NCBI GenBank assembly: GCA_910588405.1
Contig: CAJUPT010000097.1
Span: 1 to 9,018 of the forward strand
DNA from: an uncultured Lachnospiraceae bacterium
GTDB taxonomy: Bacteria; Bacillota; Clostridia; Lachnospirales; Lachnospiraceae
DNA length: 9,018 nt
Reading direction: 5' to 3'
Shown here in pieces: positions 1 through 5,850 of this stretch. Below the pieces are notes generated by a model. It searched no databases and was not told the origin of the DNA. It saw only the letters and a list, made by a program, of their open reading frames with translations. Within the stretch, counting starts at the first letter, position 1, and every line of letters begins with the position of its first letter. The position numbers were made by a program, and so were the translations under genes.

Positions 1-1
1 A

Positions 2-787
2 ATCTATGTCCTGCGCTTCACCACGCAGGAGCTGCCGCCCCAGCAGGAGAATGAGCTGGTGAAAAGGCTATTTGAGGCTGAAGTAACCGAGGTGAAGGAC
101 GGCACGGTGGAAATCAAAGGGATCGCCAGAGAGGCAGGCTCCAGAACGAAGATGGCTGTCTGGTCCAATGATCCAAATGTAGACCCGGTGGGTGCATGTG
201 TAGGCTTAAATGGCGCCAGAGTCAATTCTATCGTGGATGAGCTGCGGGGAGAGAAAATCGATATTATCTGTTGGGATGAAAACCCGGCGGTATTGATTGA
301 GAATGCCTTAAGCCCGGCTAAGGTAATCTGCGTGGTAGCCGACGAGGATGAAAAAACCGCTCAGGTGATCGTTCCGGATTATCAGCTTTCGCTGGCCATC
401 GGCAAGGTGGGACAAAACGCTCGTTTAGCCGCCCGTCTGACCGGATTTAAGATCGATATCAAGAGCGAAACTCAGGCCAGAGAGTCCGGACTGTTAGAGG
501 AATTGGGTCTGGATGATATGACAGGCGAGTATGAGGGCTATGAGGAGTATGAGGTTTTTGAGGATGATCCTTATTACGAGGATGAATTCGGCGATGAGGA
601 TTTCTATGGAGAAGGCGGAACGCTCGATGAGGAAGACGGAATGACCATGGAAGAAGTCGGCGAAGAGCCTGCATATGGAGAAGATGACACCGGAACGGCA
701 TATGCAGAGGAAGCCGGAGCAGATGCGGCGTATACGGAGGAAGAGGATACTGACGAGGAGATGTCATACGACGGGGAAAACCTGTAG
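2..787 (+). CDS. nusA: Transcription termination/antitermination factor NusA (5' end missing)
   Basis: NusA binds RNA polymerase and nascent RNA and modulates pausing, termination and antitermination. The window holds the last 261 residues; the reading frame is open from base 2, so the real start lies upstream. After a short segment from the end of the S1 domain comes LVKRLFEAEV, followed by the KH1 domain (DPVGACVGLNGARV, GxxG loop GLNG) and the KH2 domain (PDYQLSLAIGKVGQNARLAA, loop GKVG), ending at KIDIKSETQ. The last 99 residues (from base 488) form an unusual acidic tail with 42 Asp/Glu, 10 Tyr and no Lys or Arg. The residues just before LVKRLFE do not match the usual SRTHP motif (see findings). 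It heads the visible part of the operon and is followed 17 nt later by ylxR. The identity is very secure; rimP would be expected upstream. Confidence 0.97.
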   Translation: MYVLRFTTQELPPQQENELVKRLFEAEVTEVKDGTVEIKGIAREAGSRTKMAVWSNDPNVDPVGACVGLNGARVNSIVDELRGEKIDIICWDENPAVLIENALSPAKVICVVADEDEKTAQVIVPDYQLSLAIGKVGQNARLAARLTGFKIDIKSETQARESGLLEELGLDDMTGEYEGYEEYEVFEDDPYYEDEFGDEDFYGEGGTLDEEDGMTMEEVGEEPAYGEDDTGTAYAEEAGADAAYTEEEDTDEEMSYDGENL

Positions 788-790
788 TTC

Positions 791-799
791 GGGGGAGGG
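791..799 (+). promoter_or_regulatory. Ribosome binding site of ylxR (decides the start)
   Basis: GGGGGAGGG lies between the nusA stop and ylxR. Its GGAGGG core ends 5 nt before the ATG at 805, which is ideal spacing. The in-frame GTG at 799 overlaps this site, so it is unlikely to be the start. Confidence 0.8.
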
Positions 800-804
800 T
801 GGAT

Positions 805-1083
805 ATGAGCGTGAAACGCAAAATTCCGATGCGCCAGTGCATAGGCTGCCGGGAGATGAAAAGTAAGAGGGAGCTGCTTCGGATTCTCAGGACGCCGGAA
901 GGACAGTTTGTGATCGATACCACCGGAAAGAAAAACGGAAGAGGCGCATATCTGTGCAGAAGTGAGGAATGCTTTGTGGCAGCAGAGAAAGCCAAAGGGC
1001 TGGAGCGCTCCTTTCAGTGTGCGGTGTCTGGAGAGATTTATAAAGAATTGCTGGAGGAGTTGAAGCATCTTGAAGCAGAATAA
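805..1083 (+). CDS. ylxR: YlxR/RnpM family RNA-binding protein (DUF448)
   Basis: This small basic protein (92 residues from ATG 805) carries the YlxR family signatures: MRQCIGCR near the N-terminus (Cys12, Cys15), a central GRGAYLC motif (residues 45-51), a further Cys56, and the AxKxxGLERSF segment. The family is encoded between nusA and infB in most Firmicutes. The Bacillus subtilis member has been described as RnpM, an RNase P modulator that binds the RNase P RNA; that role here is transferred by homology. The ATG at 805 is chosen over GTG 799 because of the Shine-Dalgarno at 791-799. The last 14 nt overlap ylxQ, which suggests coupled translation. Confidence 0.93.
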   Translation: MSVKRKIPMRQCIGCREMKSKRELLRILRTPEGQFVIDTTGKKNGRGAYLCRSEECFVAAEKAKGLERSFQCAVSGEIYKELLEELKHLEAE

Positions 1084-1447
1084 AATTCTTTCTCTGGCAG
1101 GTCTGGCGATGAAGGCCGGGAAGGTGGCAAGCGGAGAATTTGCCACGGAAAAAGCAGTGAAATCCGGTCTGGCCAGAGTGGTGCTGGTAGCGGGGGATGC
1201 CTCGGACAACACAAAGAAAATGTTTACCAATATGTGTGTTTACTATAAAGTGCCAGTGTATATTTACAGTGATAAGGAGATGCTGGGTGCTGCCATAGGC
1301 AGACAGTATCGGGCATCCCTGGCAATAACGGACGAAGGCTTTGCGAAAGCAATGATGAAAGAGATAGAACAGGTTGGAAGCGAGATGACGCAGCAAGCTG
1401 CGTCAGGAAGGAGGAAAGTATGGCAAAAATCAAAGTCAGTGAATTAG
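1070..1447 (+). CDS. ylxQ: L7Ae/YlxQ-type K-turn RNA-binding protein
   Basis: This 125-residue protein of the L7Ae/L30e/S12e/Gadd45 fold corresponds to YlxQ, which sits between ylxR and infB in Firmicutes. Diagnostic segments are KILSLAGLAMKAGKVASGE at the N-terminus, the central ARVVLVAGDAS strand and helix, and the VPVYIY strand. Family members bind kink-turn RNA; the target here is not visible. The start is a TTG at 1070, with GGAGGAG at 1053-1059 placed 10 nt upstream, and no better in-frame start is visible. The core fold ends near residue 100. The remaining roughly 25 residues form a basic tail (SGRRKVWQKSKSVN) whose coding sequence carries both a palindrome and the infB ribosome binding site and start. 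It overlaps ylxR by 14 nt and infB by 28 nt. Confidence 0.9.
   Translation: MKQNKILSLAGLAMKAGKVASGEFATEKAVKSGLARVVLVAGDASDNTKKMFTNMCVYYKVPVYIYSDKEMLGAAIGRQYRASLAITDEGFAKAMMKEIEQVGSEMTQQAASGRRKVWQKSKSVN
1386..1405 (+). repeat. Perfect 9-bp inverted repeat directly upstream of the infB Shine-Dalgarno
   Basis: Arms TGACGCAGC (1386-1394) and GCTGCGTCA (1397-1405) are perfect reverse complements separated by AA. As RNA this gives an 8-bp GC-rich stem with a CAAG loop. It ends 3 nt before AAGGAGG, the infB Shine-Dalgarno. No T-run follows, so it is not an intrinsic terminator. It lies in the codons of the ylxQ C-terminal tail. A regulatory role is inferred only. Confidence 0.7.
1408..1414 (+). promoter_or_regulatory. 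Ribosome binding site of infB
   Basis: AAGGAGG lies 5 nt before the ATG at 1420, inside the end of ylxQ. It is a near-perfect Shine-Dalgarno and sets the infB start. Confidence 0.9.
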
Positions 1448-4400
1448 CAGTGCAATTAGATAAATCGAGCAGCGATATTATAGCCCTTCTCCAAAGCAAA
1501 GGCGTAGAGGCGACAGAGGATACGCAGTTGGAGGAGAATCAGGCGGCGGCGGTGAAAAGAGCGATGACGCCAAAAAAAGAAGGAGAGGGGATTAAGAAAA
1601 GGGCGTCTGTGGTATTTCGTCCGCAGAACAGCGCTCAAAACCGGGGAAAAGGCCAGAGCAGAGGCGGTCAACAGTCGTCTGGTCAAAGGAGACCAGCCGG
1701 TCAGAGCAGCCAGGGTCGGACAGTCGGACAGAGAACCGGCGTGAGAACCGTTTCAACGGTCAGACCGGTTCAGAAATCAGAGGATAAGGCGGCCGCCGTA
1801 AAGACAGTATCGCCAGTTGCAAAAGAAGAAAAAGTATTAGAGAAGTCTGTGACGGAGGCAGCAGAAGCTGTTATCTCCACAAAGGAGGAGTCAGCAGCTG
1901 TAAAAGCGACAGCAGCAAAGTCTGCGGCAGAGGTAAAACCGGCAGTTGAGCGTCCGCAGAAGGCGAAGACAGCGGCACAGGAGAAATCACAGGAAGAAAA
2001 ACTTCAAGGTGAAAAGCTGTCCGGTGAAAAGATTCCGGATGAAAAAATACAGAATGAAAAGCTGCCGAGCAAGAAAACACAGAGTGAGAAATCTCAAAGT
2101 GAAAAGTCTCAAATTGAGAAGCCCCAGAGCGAGAAATCTCAGAGTGACAGGCCCCAGGGAGAGCGCCGCCAGGGTGACAGATCTCAGGGAGAACGCCGTC
2201 AGGGCGACAGGCCCCAGGGAGAGCGTCGTCAGGGCGACAGATCTCAGGGAGAACGCCGTCAGGGCGACAGACCGCAAGGAGAGCGCCGTCAGGGTGACAG
2301 ACCTCAGGGAGAACGCCGTCAGGGCGACAGGCCCCAAGGAGAGCGCCGTCCGGGTGACAGGCCCCAGGGAGAGCGTCGTCAGGGCGACAGACCTCAGGGA
2401 GAGCGCCGTCAGGGCGACAGACCCCAGGGGAATCGTCCGGGTGACAGGACTCAGGGAAATCGTCCGGGCGACAGAAATCAAAACAACCGTCGTCCTCAGG
2501 GCGATCGTCGTTCCGCCGCTCCTTCCATGCTGAAACAGGATACTTTCGGAAAGCCCGGCCAGTCACAGAATGGAAAGGGCAATAAAAAACAGGAGAGTAA
2601 AGGACGGGATAAATTTGACAAGAAGGAAAAAGAAGGCTTCTTAAGTAAGTTAGACAAGATCGGAGCGAAAAAGGGTCAGAAATCTGCGCCTGCGGCGAAG
2701 CAGGCTCCGGCTGAAAAAGAGATTAAGACGCTGGTGCTGCCCGACAGCCTGACGATCAAAGAGCTGGCAGAGAAGATGAAGCTGCAGCCTTCCGCCATCG
2801 TAAAGAAACTGTTTATGCAGGGTAAAGTGGTTACGATCAACCAGGAGGTAGATTACGAAACCGCAGAGAATATCGCTGTAGAATTTGATTTCCTGTGCGA
2901 GCAGGAGGAAAAGGTCGATGTGATCGGCGAGCTGTTAAAAGATATTGAGGAAAACGAAGAAGAAATGGTGAGCAGACCTCCTGTAGTCTGCGTAATGGGT
3001 CATGTAGATCATGGTAAGACGTCTCTTCTGGATGCGATTCGAGAGACGAATGTAATCGCCAGAGAGGCGGGCGGCATCACCCAGCACATCGGTGCATATG
3101 TGGTGGAGATCAATGGTCAGCGCATCACCTTCCTGGATACGCCCGGACACGAGGCATTTACGGCTATGCGTATGAGAGGCGCCCAGTCCACGGATATCGC
3201 GATCCTTGTGGTGGCGGCAGACGACGGCGTTATGCCCCAGACCGTGGAGGCGATCAATCATGCGAAGGCTGCCGGCGTGGAAATCATTGTGGCCATTAAC
3301 AAAATCGATAAGCCCAGCGCGAATATCGAGCGGGTAAAACAGGAGTTGTCTGAATATGAGCTGATTCCCGAGGACTGGGGCGGCAGCACCATCTTTGTCC
3401 CGGTATCCGCTCATACGAAGGAGGGCATCGAGAGTCTGCTTGAGATGATTCTTTTGGTGGCTGAGGTGAAGGAACTGAAAGCGAACCCTAACCGGAACGC
3501 GAGAGGTCTGGTCATCGAGGCAGAGCTGGATAAAGGAAAAGGTCCTGTGGCTACCGTGCTGGTACAGAAAGGTACTCTTCATGTGGGCGACTTTGTGGCG
3601 GCCGGCTCCTGTTTCGGTAAGGTCAGGGCTATGATCGACGACAGGGGCAGACGAGTAAAGGAGGCGACGCCCTCCACGCCTGTGGAGATTCTGGGTCTCA
3701 ACGACGTGCCCAATGCCGGCGAAGTATTTGTGTCCACCGATACGGAGAAGGAATCCAGAAACTTTGCGGAGACCTTTATCAAGGTAGGCAGAGAGAAGCT
3801 TCTTGAGGATACGAAGGCGAAGCTGTCTCTGGATGATCTGTTCTCTCAGATCAAGGCAGGCAATGTAAAAGAGCTGGGCCTGATTATCAAGGCGGATGTG
3901 CAGGGGTCCGTGGAAGCCGTGAAGCAAAGCCTTGTGAAGCTGTCCAACGACGAGGTTGTGGTAAAAATCATTCATGGCGGCGTAGGCGCGATCAACGAAT
4001 CCGATGTGACGCTGGCTTCCGCTTCCAATGCCATCATTATCGGTTTCAACGTACGGCCTGACGCTACGGCACATTCCATTGCGGAGCGTGAGAAGGTAGA
4101 TCTCAGACTGTATAAAGTAATCTATCAGGCGATTGCGGATGTAGAAGCGGCTATGAAGGGTATGCTTGATCCGATCTTTGAGGAAAAGGTTGTCGGTCAC
4201 GCGATTGTGCGGCAGCTGTTCAAGGCTTCCGATGTGGGAACCATTGCCGGTTCTTATGTGACGGACGGCAAGTTCTTAAGAGGCTGCCATTGCCGGATCA
4301 GCAGGGAAGGCGAGCAGATTTACGATGGCATGTTAGCGTCCCTGAAACGGTTTAAGGATGACGTGAAGGAAGTAGCAGCCGGATATGAATGCGGCTTGGT

Positions 4401-4473
4401 ATTTGAGAAATTCAACGACCTGAAAGAGGATGACACAATAGAAGCATATATCATGGTAGAGGTGCCCAGGTAA
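1420..4473 (+). CDS. infB: Translation initiation factor IF-2
   Basis: IF2 is the GTPase that brings initiator fMet-tRNA to the 30S subunit and promotes 70S joining. The protein is 1017 residues, long for the family because of an extended linker. Order: N-terminal IF2N helical domain (residues 1 to about 50); a disordered basic region; an Ala/Lys/Glu-rich stretch; a pentad/decad repeat tract (about 190-352); a second IF2N domain (about 435-500); the G domain with G1 GHVDHGKT (527-534), DTPGH (573-577), NKID (627-630) and SAH (663-665); domains II and III (ADVQGSVEAV); and the C-terminal fMet-tRNA-binding domain ending IEAYIMVEVPR. In the fMet pocket the KRF and ECG motifs are at 976-978 and 990-992. 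It starts inside ylxQ with a strong ribosome binding site, and rbfA follows after 2 nt. I see no strong internal start for a short isoform. Confidence 0.99.
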   Translation: MAKIKVSELAVQLDKSSSDIIALLQSKGVEATEDTQLEENQAAAVKRAMTPKKEGEGIKKRASVVFRPQNSAQNRGKGQSRGGQQSSGQRRPAGQSSQGRTVGQRTGVRTVSTVRPVQKSEDKAAAVKTVSPVAKEEKVLEKSVTEAAEAVISTKEESAAVKATAAKSAAEVKPAVERPQKAKTAAQEKSQEEKLQGEKLSGEKIPDEKIQNEKLPSKKTQSEKSQSEKSQIEKPQSEKSQSDRPQGERRQGDRSQGERRQGDRPQGERRQGDRSQGERRQGDRPQGERRQGDRPQGERRQGDRPQGERRPGDRPQGERRQGDRPQGERRQGDRPQGNRPGDRTQGNRPGDRNQNNRRPQGDRRSAAPSMLKQDTFGKPGQSQNGKGNKKQESKGRDKFDKKEKEGFLSKLDKIGAKKGQKSAPAAKQAPAEKEIKTLVLPDSLTIKELAEKMKLQPSAIVKKLFMQGKVVTINQEVDYETAENIAVEFDFLCEQEEKVDVIGELLKDIEENEEEMVSRPPVVCVMGHVDHGKTSLLDAIRETNVIAREAGGITQHIGAYVVEINGQRITFLDTPGHEAFTAMRMRGAQSTDIAILVVAADDGVMPQTVEAINHAKAAGVEIIVAINKIDKPSANIERVKQELSEYELIPEDWGGSTIFVPVSAHTKEGIESLLEMILLVAEVKELKANPNRNARGLVIEAELDKGKGPVATVLVQKGTLHVGDFVAAGSCFGKVRAMIDDRGRRVKEATPSTPVEILGLNDVPNAGEVFVSTDTEKESRNFAETFIKVGREKLLEDTKAKLSLDDLFSQIKAGNVKELGLIIKADVQGSVEAVKQSLVKLSNDEVVVKIIHGGVGAINESDVTLASASNAIIIGFNVRPDATAHSIAEREKVDLRLYKVIYQAIADVEAAMKGMLDPIFEEKVVGHAIVRQLFKASDVGTIAGSYVTDGKFLRGCHCRISREGEQIYDGMLASLKRFKDDVKEVAAGYECGLVFEKFNDLKEDDTIEAYIMVEVPR
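1987..2151 (+). repeat. 11 degenerate 15-bp units (pentapeptide xQxEK) in the infB linker
   Basis: From base 1987 the translated linker falls into uninterrupted five-residue units: SQEEK, LQGEK, LSGEK, IPDEK, IQNEK, LPSKK, TQSEK, SQSEK, SQIEK, PQSEK, SQSDR. The charged pair (usually EK) holds a fixed position and the first three positions vary. The phase runs without a break into the decapeptide array at 2152. Confidence 0.85.
2152..2421 (+). repeat. Nine tandem 30-bp repeats encoding (P/S)QGERRQGDR in the infB linker
   Basis: Nine exact-length 30-bp units start at 2152, 2182, 2212, 2242, 2272, 2302, 2332, 2362 and 2392. Eight encode (P/S)QGERRQGDR; unit 7 has PGDR instead of QGDR. Units 3 and 8 are identical in DNA, and units 2 and 4 differ only in the last base. 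GAG and GAA alternate across units 1-6, which suggests duplication of 60-bp pairs. The repeat is translated, with no spacers, so it is a coding minisatellite and not a CRISPR array. Confidence 0.95.
2422..2475 (+). repeat. Two 27-bp units (QGNRPGDR) closing the infB repeat array
   Basis: After the 30-bp array come two units one codon shorter, encoding PQGNRPGDR and TQGNRPGDR. The tract then decays to NQNNRRPQGDRR. They look like diverged edge copies of the same family with one codon lost. Confidence 0.8.
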
Positions 4474-4475
4474 GC

Positions 4476-4898
4476 ATGAGAAAAAACAGCATTAAAAATA
4501 TCAGAATCAATGCGGAGGTACAGCGGGAGCTGAGCAATATTATCCGCAGGGAGGTAAAAGACCCGAGAATCCATTCCATGACCTCCGTGGTTTCCGTGGA
4601 GGTGGCGCCGGATTTAAAAACCTGCAAGGCTTATATCAGCGTTCTGGGAACCGAGGAGGAAGCGGAAAATACGCTGGCCGGATTAAAAAGCGGCGTCGGG
4701 TATATCAGGAACCAGTTGGCCAAAGCGGTAAATCTGCGGAATACGCCGGAGATCACCTTTATTTTGGATCAGTCTATCGAGTACGGTGTGAATATGTCCC
4801 GGTTAATCAATGAAGTGACTGTTTCTGATCAGGAGAAGGCAGAAATGGCCGGAGACCTGGAAGAAATTGTTGAGGAGGGGCAGGATGGAGAAGATTGA
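4476..4898 (+). CDS. rbfA: 30S ribosome-binding factor RbfA
   Basis: RbfA is a single-KH-domain factor that assists late maturation of the 30S subunit and 16S rRNA 5' processing. The 140-residue protein shows the family segments in order: INAEVQRELSNIIRREVKDPRI (residues 11-32), VEVAPDLKTCKAYISVLG, and LRNTPEITFILDQSIEYG near residues 90-108. It is somewhat longer than the usual roughly 120 residues because of an acidic tail (EEIVEEGQDGED), whose codons also form the ribosome binding site of nrnA. The ATG is 2 nt after the infB stop with only a weak upstream GGAGG-like signal, so reinitiation by infB ribosomes is likely. Confidence 0.97.
   Translation: MRKNSIKNIRINAEVQRELSNIIRREVKDPRIHSMTSVVSVEVAPDLKTCKAYISVLGTEEEAENTLAGLKSGVGYIRNQLAKAVNLRNTPEITFILDQSIEYGVNMSRLINEVTVSDQEKAEMAGDLEEIVEEGQDGED
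4581..4603 (+). repeat. 10-bp RNA hairpin within rbfA
   Basis: ACCTCCGTGG (4581-4590) and CCGTGGAGGT (4594-4603) pair as RNA over 10 bp (eight Watson-Crick, two G-U) around a UUU loop. The 3' arm contains a perfect GGAGGT Shine-Dalgarno-like word. It encodes the conserved TSVVSVEV strand, so it may be a by-product of coding constraint. Confidence 0.45.
4873..4880 (+). promoter_or_regulatory. Ribosome binding site of nrnA (decides the start)
   Basis: AGGAGGGG lies inside the end of rbfA, with the AGGAGG core 6 nt before the ATG at 4885. An in-frame TTG at 4867 lies upstream of this site and has no such signal, so ATG 4885 is preferred. Confidence 0.85.
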
Positions 4899-5850
4899 CC
4901 AGGTTCTTTCAGGATGCCGGTCAGTGGCCATTTTGGGGCATGTGCATCCGGATGGCGACTGTGTAGGCTCCTGCCTGGGACTATATAATTATATCCAAAA
5001 AAGATATCCTGCAATGGAAACGGATATATATCTGGAACCCTTTCAGAAAGAATTTGCCTTTCTGAAAGGGGCGGACCAGGTCCATTATGGGTTTGAGACT
5101 GAGAAAGTATATGAGCTTTGTATCGTCTGTGATGCCAGTGATCGGAAACGGCTGGGAGGTGGCGCGGAAATTCTTGACAGAGCGGGACGCACCATCAGTA
5201 TCGATCATCATAAAACCAATACGGGATTTGCCGGCCTGACACTTATGCAGGCGGACATCAGTTCCACCTGTGAGCTTCTCTATGAGCTGATGGAGGAGGA
5301 CCAGGTAGACCGTGAGATCGCAGCCTGTCTGTATACCGGTATGATTCATGACACCGGCGTGTTTAAATATCAAAGCGCGACGGCCAGAACAATGGAAATC
5401 GCCGGAAAGCTGATGGCCACGGGAATTCCTTTTACGGACATTATCGACAGAACATTTTATCAGAAAAATTACCGCCAGAGTAAGGCGATGGGGCAGGCTC
5501 TTTTAAACAGCAGCCTTTATGCGCAGGGGAAACTGATTTGCTCTGTGCTTACCGCCAAGGAGCTAGCGGGTTTTCAGGCTACTTCCATGGATATGGAGGG
5601 CATCGTAGAGCAGCTGCGGCTGGTGGAGGACGTGGAGGTCTCCGCGTTTTTATATGAAATGGAGCCGGAAACATTTAAAGCCAGCATGCGCTCTCGGGAA
5701 TATGTGGATGTCAGTGAGATAGCCGCGGCCTTTGGGGGCGGCGGCCATGCCAGGGCGGCAGGGTGTACGCTGCATGGCAGCCGGGAGGAGGTCATGTGCC
5801 GACTATTAAATCGGCTGGAAAAGGAATGTTTGCGAGATGGCACAAAATAG
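4885..5850 (+). CDS. nrnA: Bifunctional oligoribonuclease/pAp phosphatase NrnA (DHH/DHHA1)
   Basis: NrnA degrades 2-5 nt RNA fragments and dephosphorylates 3'-phosphoadenosine 5'-phosphate, using a Mn-dependent DHH active site. The 321-residue protein has all expected motifs: motif I HVHPDGD (His19, His21, Asp23, Asp25), motif II VCDASD (Asp83), the DHH triad at 107-109, motif IV MIHDTG (Asp156), and the C-terminal DHHA1 substrate-binding motif GGGGHARAAG (from 284). Length and order match the Firmicutes NrnA family. It overlaps rbfA by 14 nt and truB by 14 nt, which points to coupled translation. This position between rbfA and truB is typical for Clostridia. A striking 13-bp perfect inverted repeat lies in its early coding region (5038-5070). 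Confidence 0.95.
   Translation: MEKIDQVLSGCRSVAILGHVHPDGDCVGSCLGLYNYIQKRYPAMETDIYLEPFQKEFAFLKGADQVHYGFETEKVYELCIVCDASDRKRLGGGAEILDRAGRTISIDHHKTNTGFAGLTLMQADISSTCELLYELMEEDQVDREIAACLYTGMIHDTGVFKYQSATARTMEIAGKLMATGIPFTDIIDRTFYQKNYRQSKAMGQALLNSSLYAQGKLICSVLTAKELAGFQATSMDMEGIVEQLRLVEDVEVSAFLYEMEPETFKASMRSREYVDVSEIAAAFGGGGHARAAGCTLHGSREEVMCRLLNRLEKECLRDGTK
5038..5070 (+). repeat. Perfect 13-bp inverted repeat (7-nt loop) inside nrnA
   Basis: Arms CCCTTTCAGAAAG (5038-5050) and CTTTCTGAAAGGG (5058-5070) are exact reverse complements around AATTTGC. Each arm also contains a near-palindrome, CTTTCWGAAAG. No T-run flanks it on either strand, so it is not an intrinsic terminator. It encodes PFQKEFAFLKG of NrnA. 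Confidence 0.85.

Noticed and set aside
799..801. GTG start for ylxR
   Set aside because: It overlaps the Shine-Dalgarno, and ATG 805 has ideal spacing.
459..1396. Minus-strand open frames opposite nusA, ylxR and ylxQ
   Set aside because: They overlap well-supported genes, have no family resemblance and contain long low-complexity Ser/Pro/His stretches complementary to the acidic tail codons.
2152..2421. CRISPR array
   Set aside because: The 30-bp units are contiguous with no spacers and are translated in frame as part of IF2.
2527..2529. Internal ATG as start of a short IF2 isoform
   Set aside because: It is in frame after the repeat tract but has no Shine-Dalgarno-like sequence close upstream.
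1871..2566. Long open frames on the minus strand (1871-2566, 1987-2481) and in another plus frame (1946-2533) over the infB repeats
   Set aside because: They mirror the 30-bp tandem repeat, whose length is a multiple of three and so keeps all frames open. The products are simple periodic Arg/Asp/Leu strings without ribosome binding sites, and the infB frame is certain.
2935..4200. 421-residue minus-strand open frame opposite the IF2 G domain and domains II-III
   Set aside because: It is entirely antisense to highly conserved IF2 sequence and has no recognisable domain, so it is a shadow of codon bias.
4867..4869. TTG start for nrnA
   Set aside because: It lies upstream of the clear AGGAGG, and ATG 4885 fits both spacing and family N-terminus.
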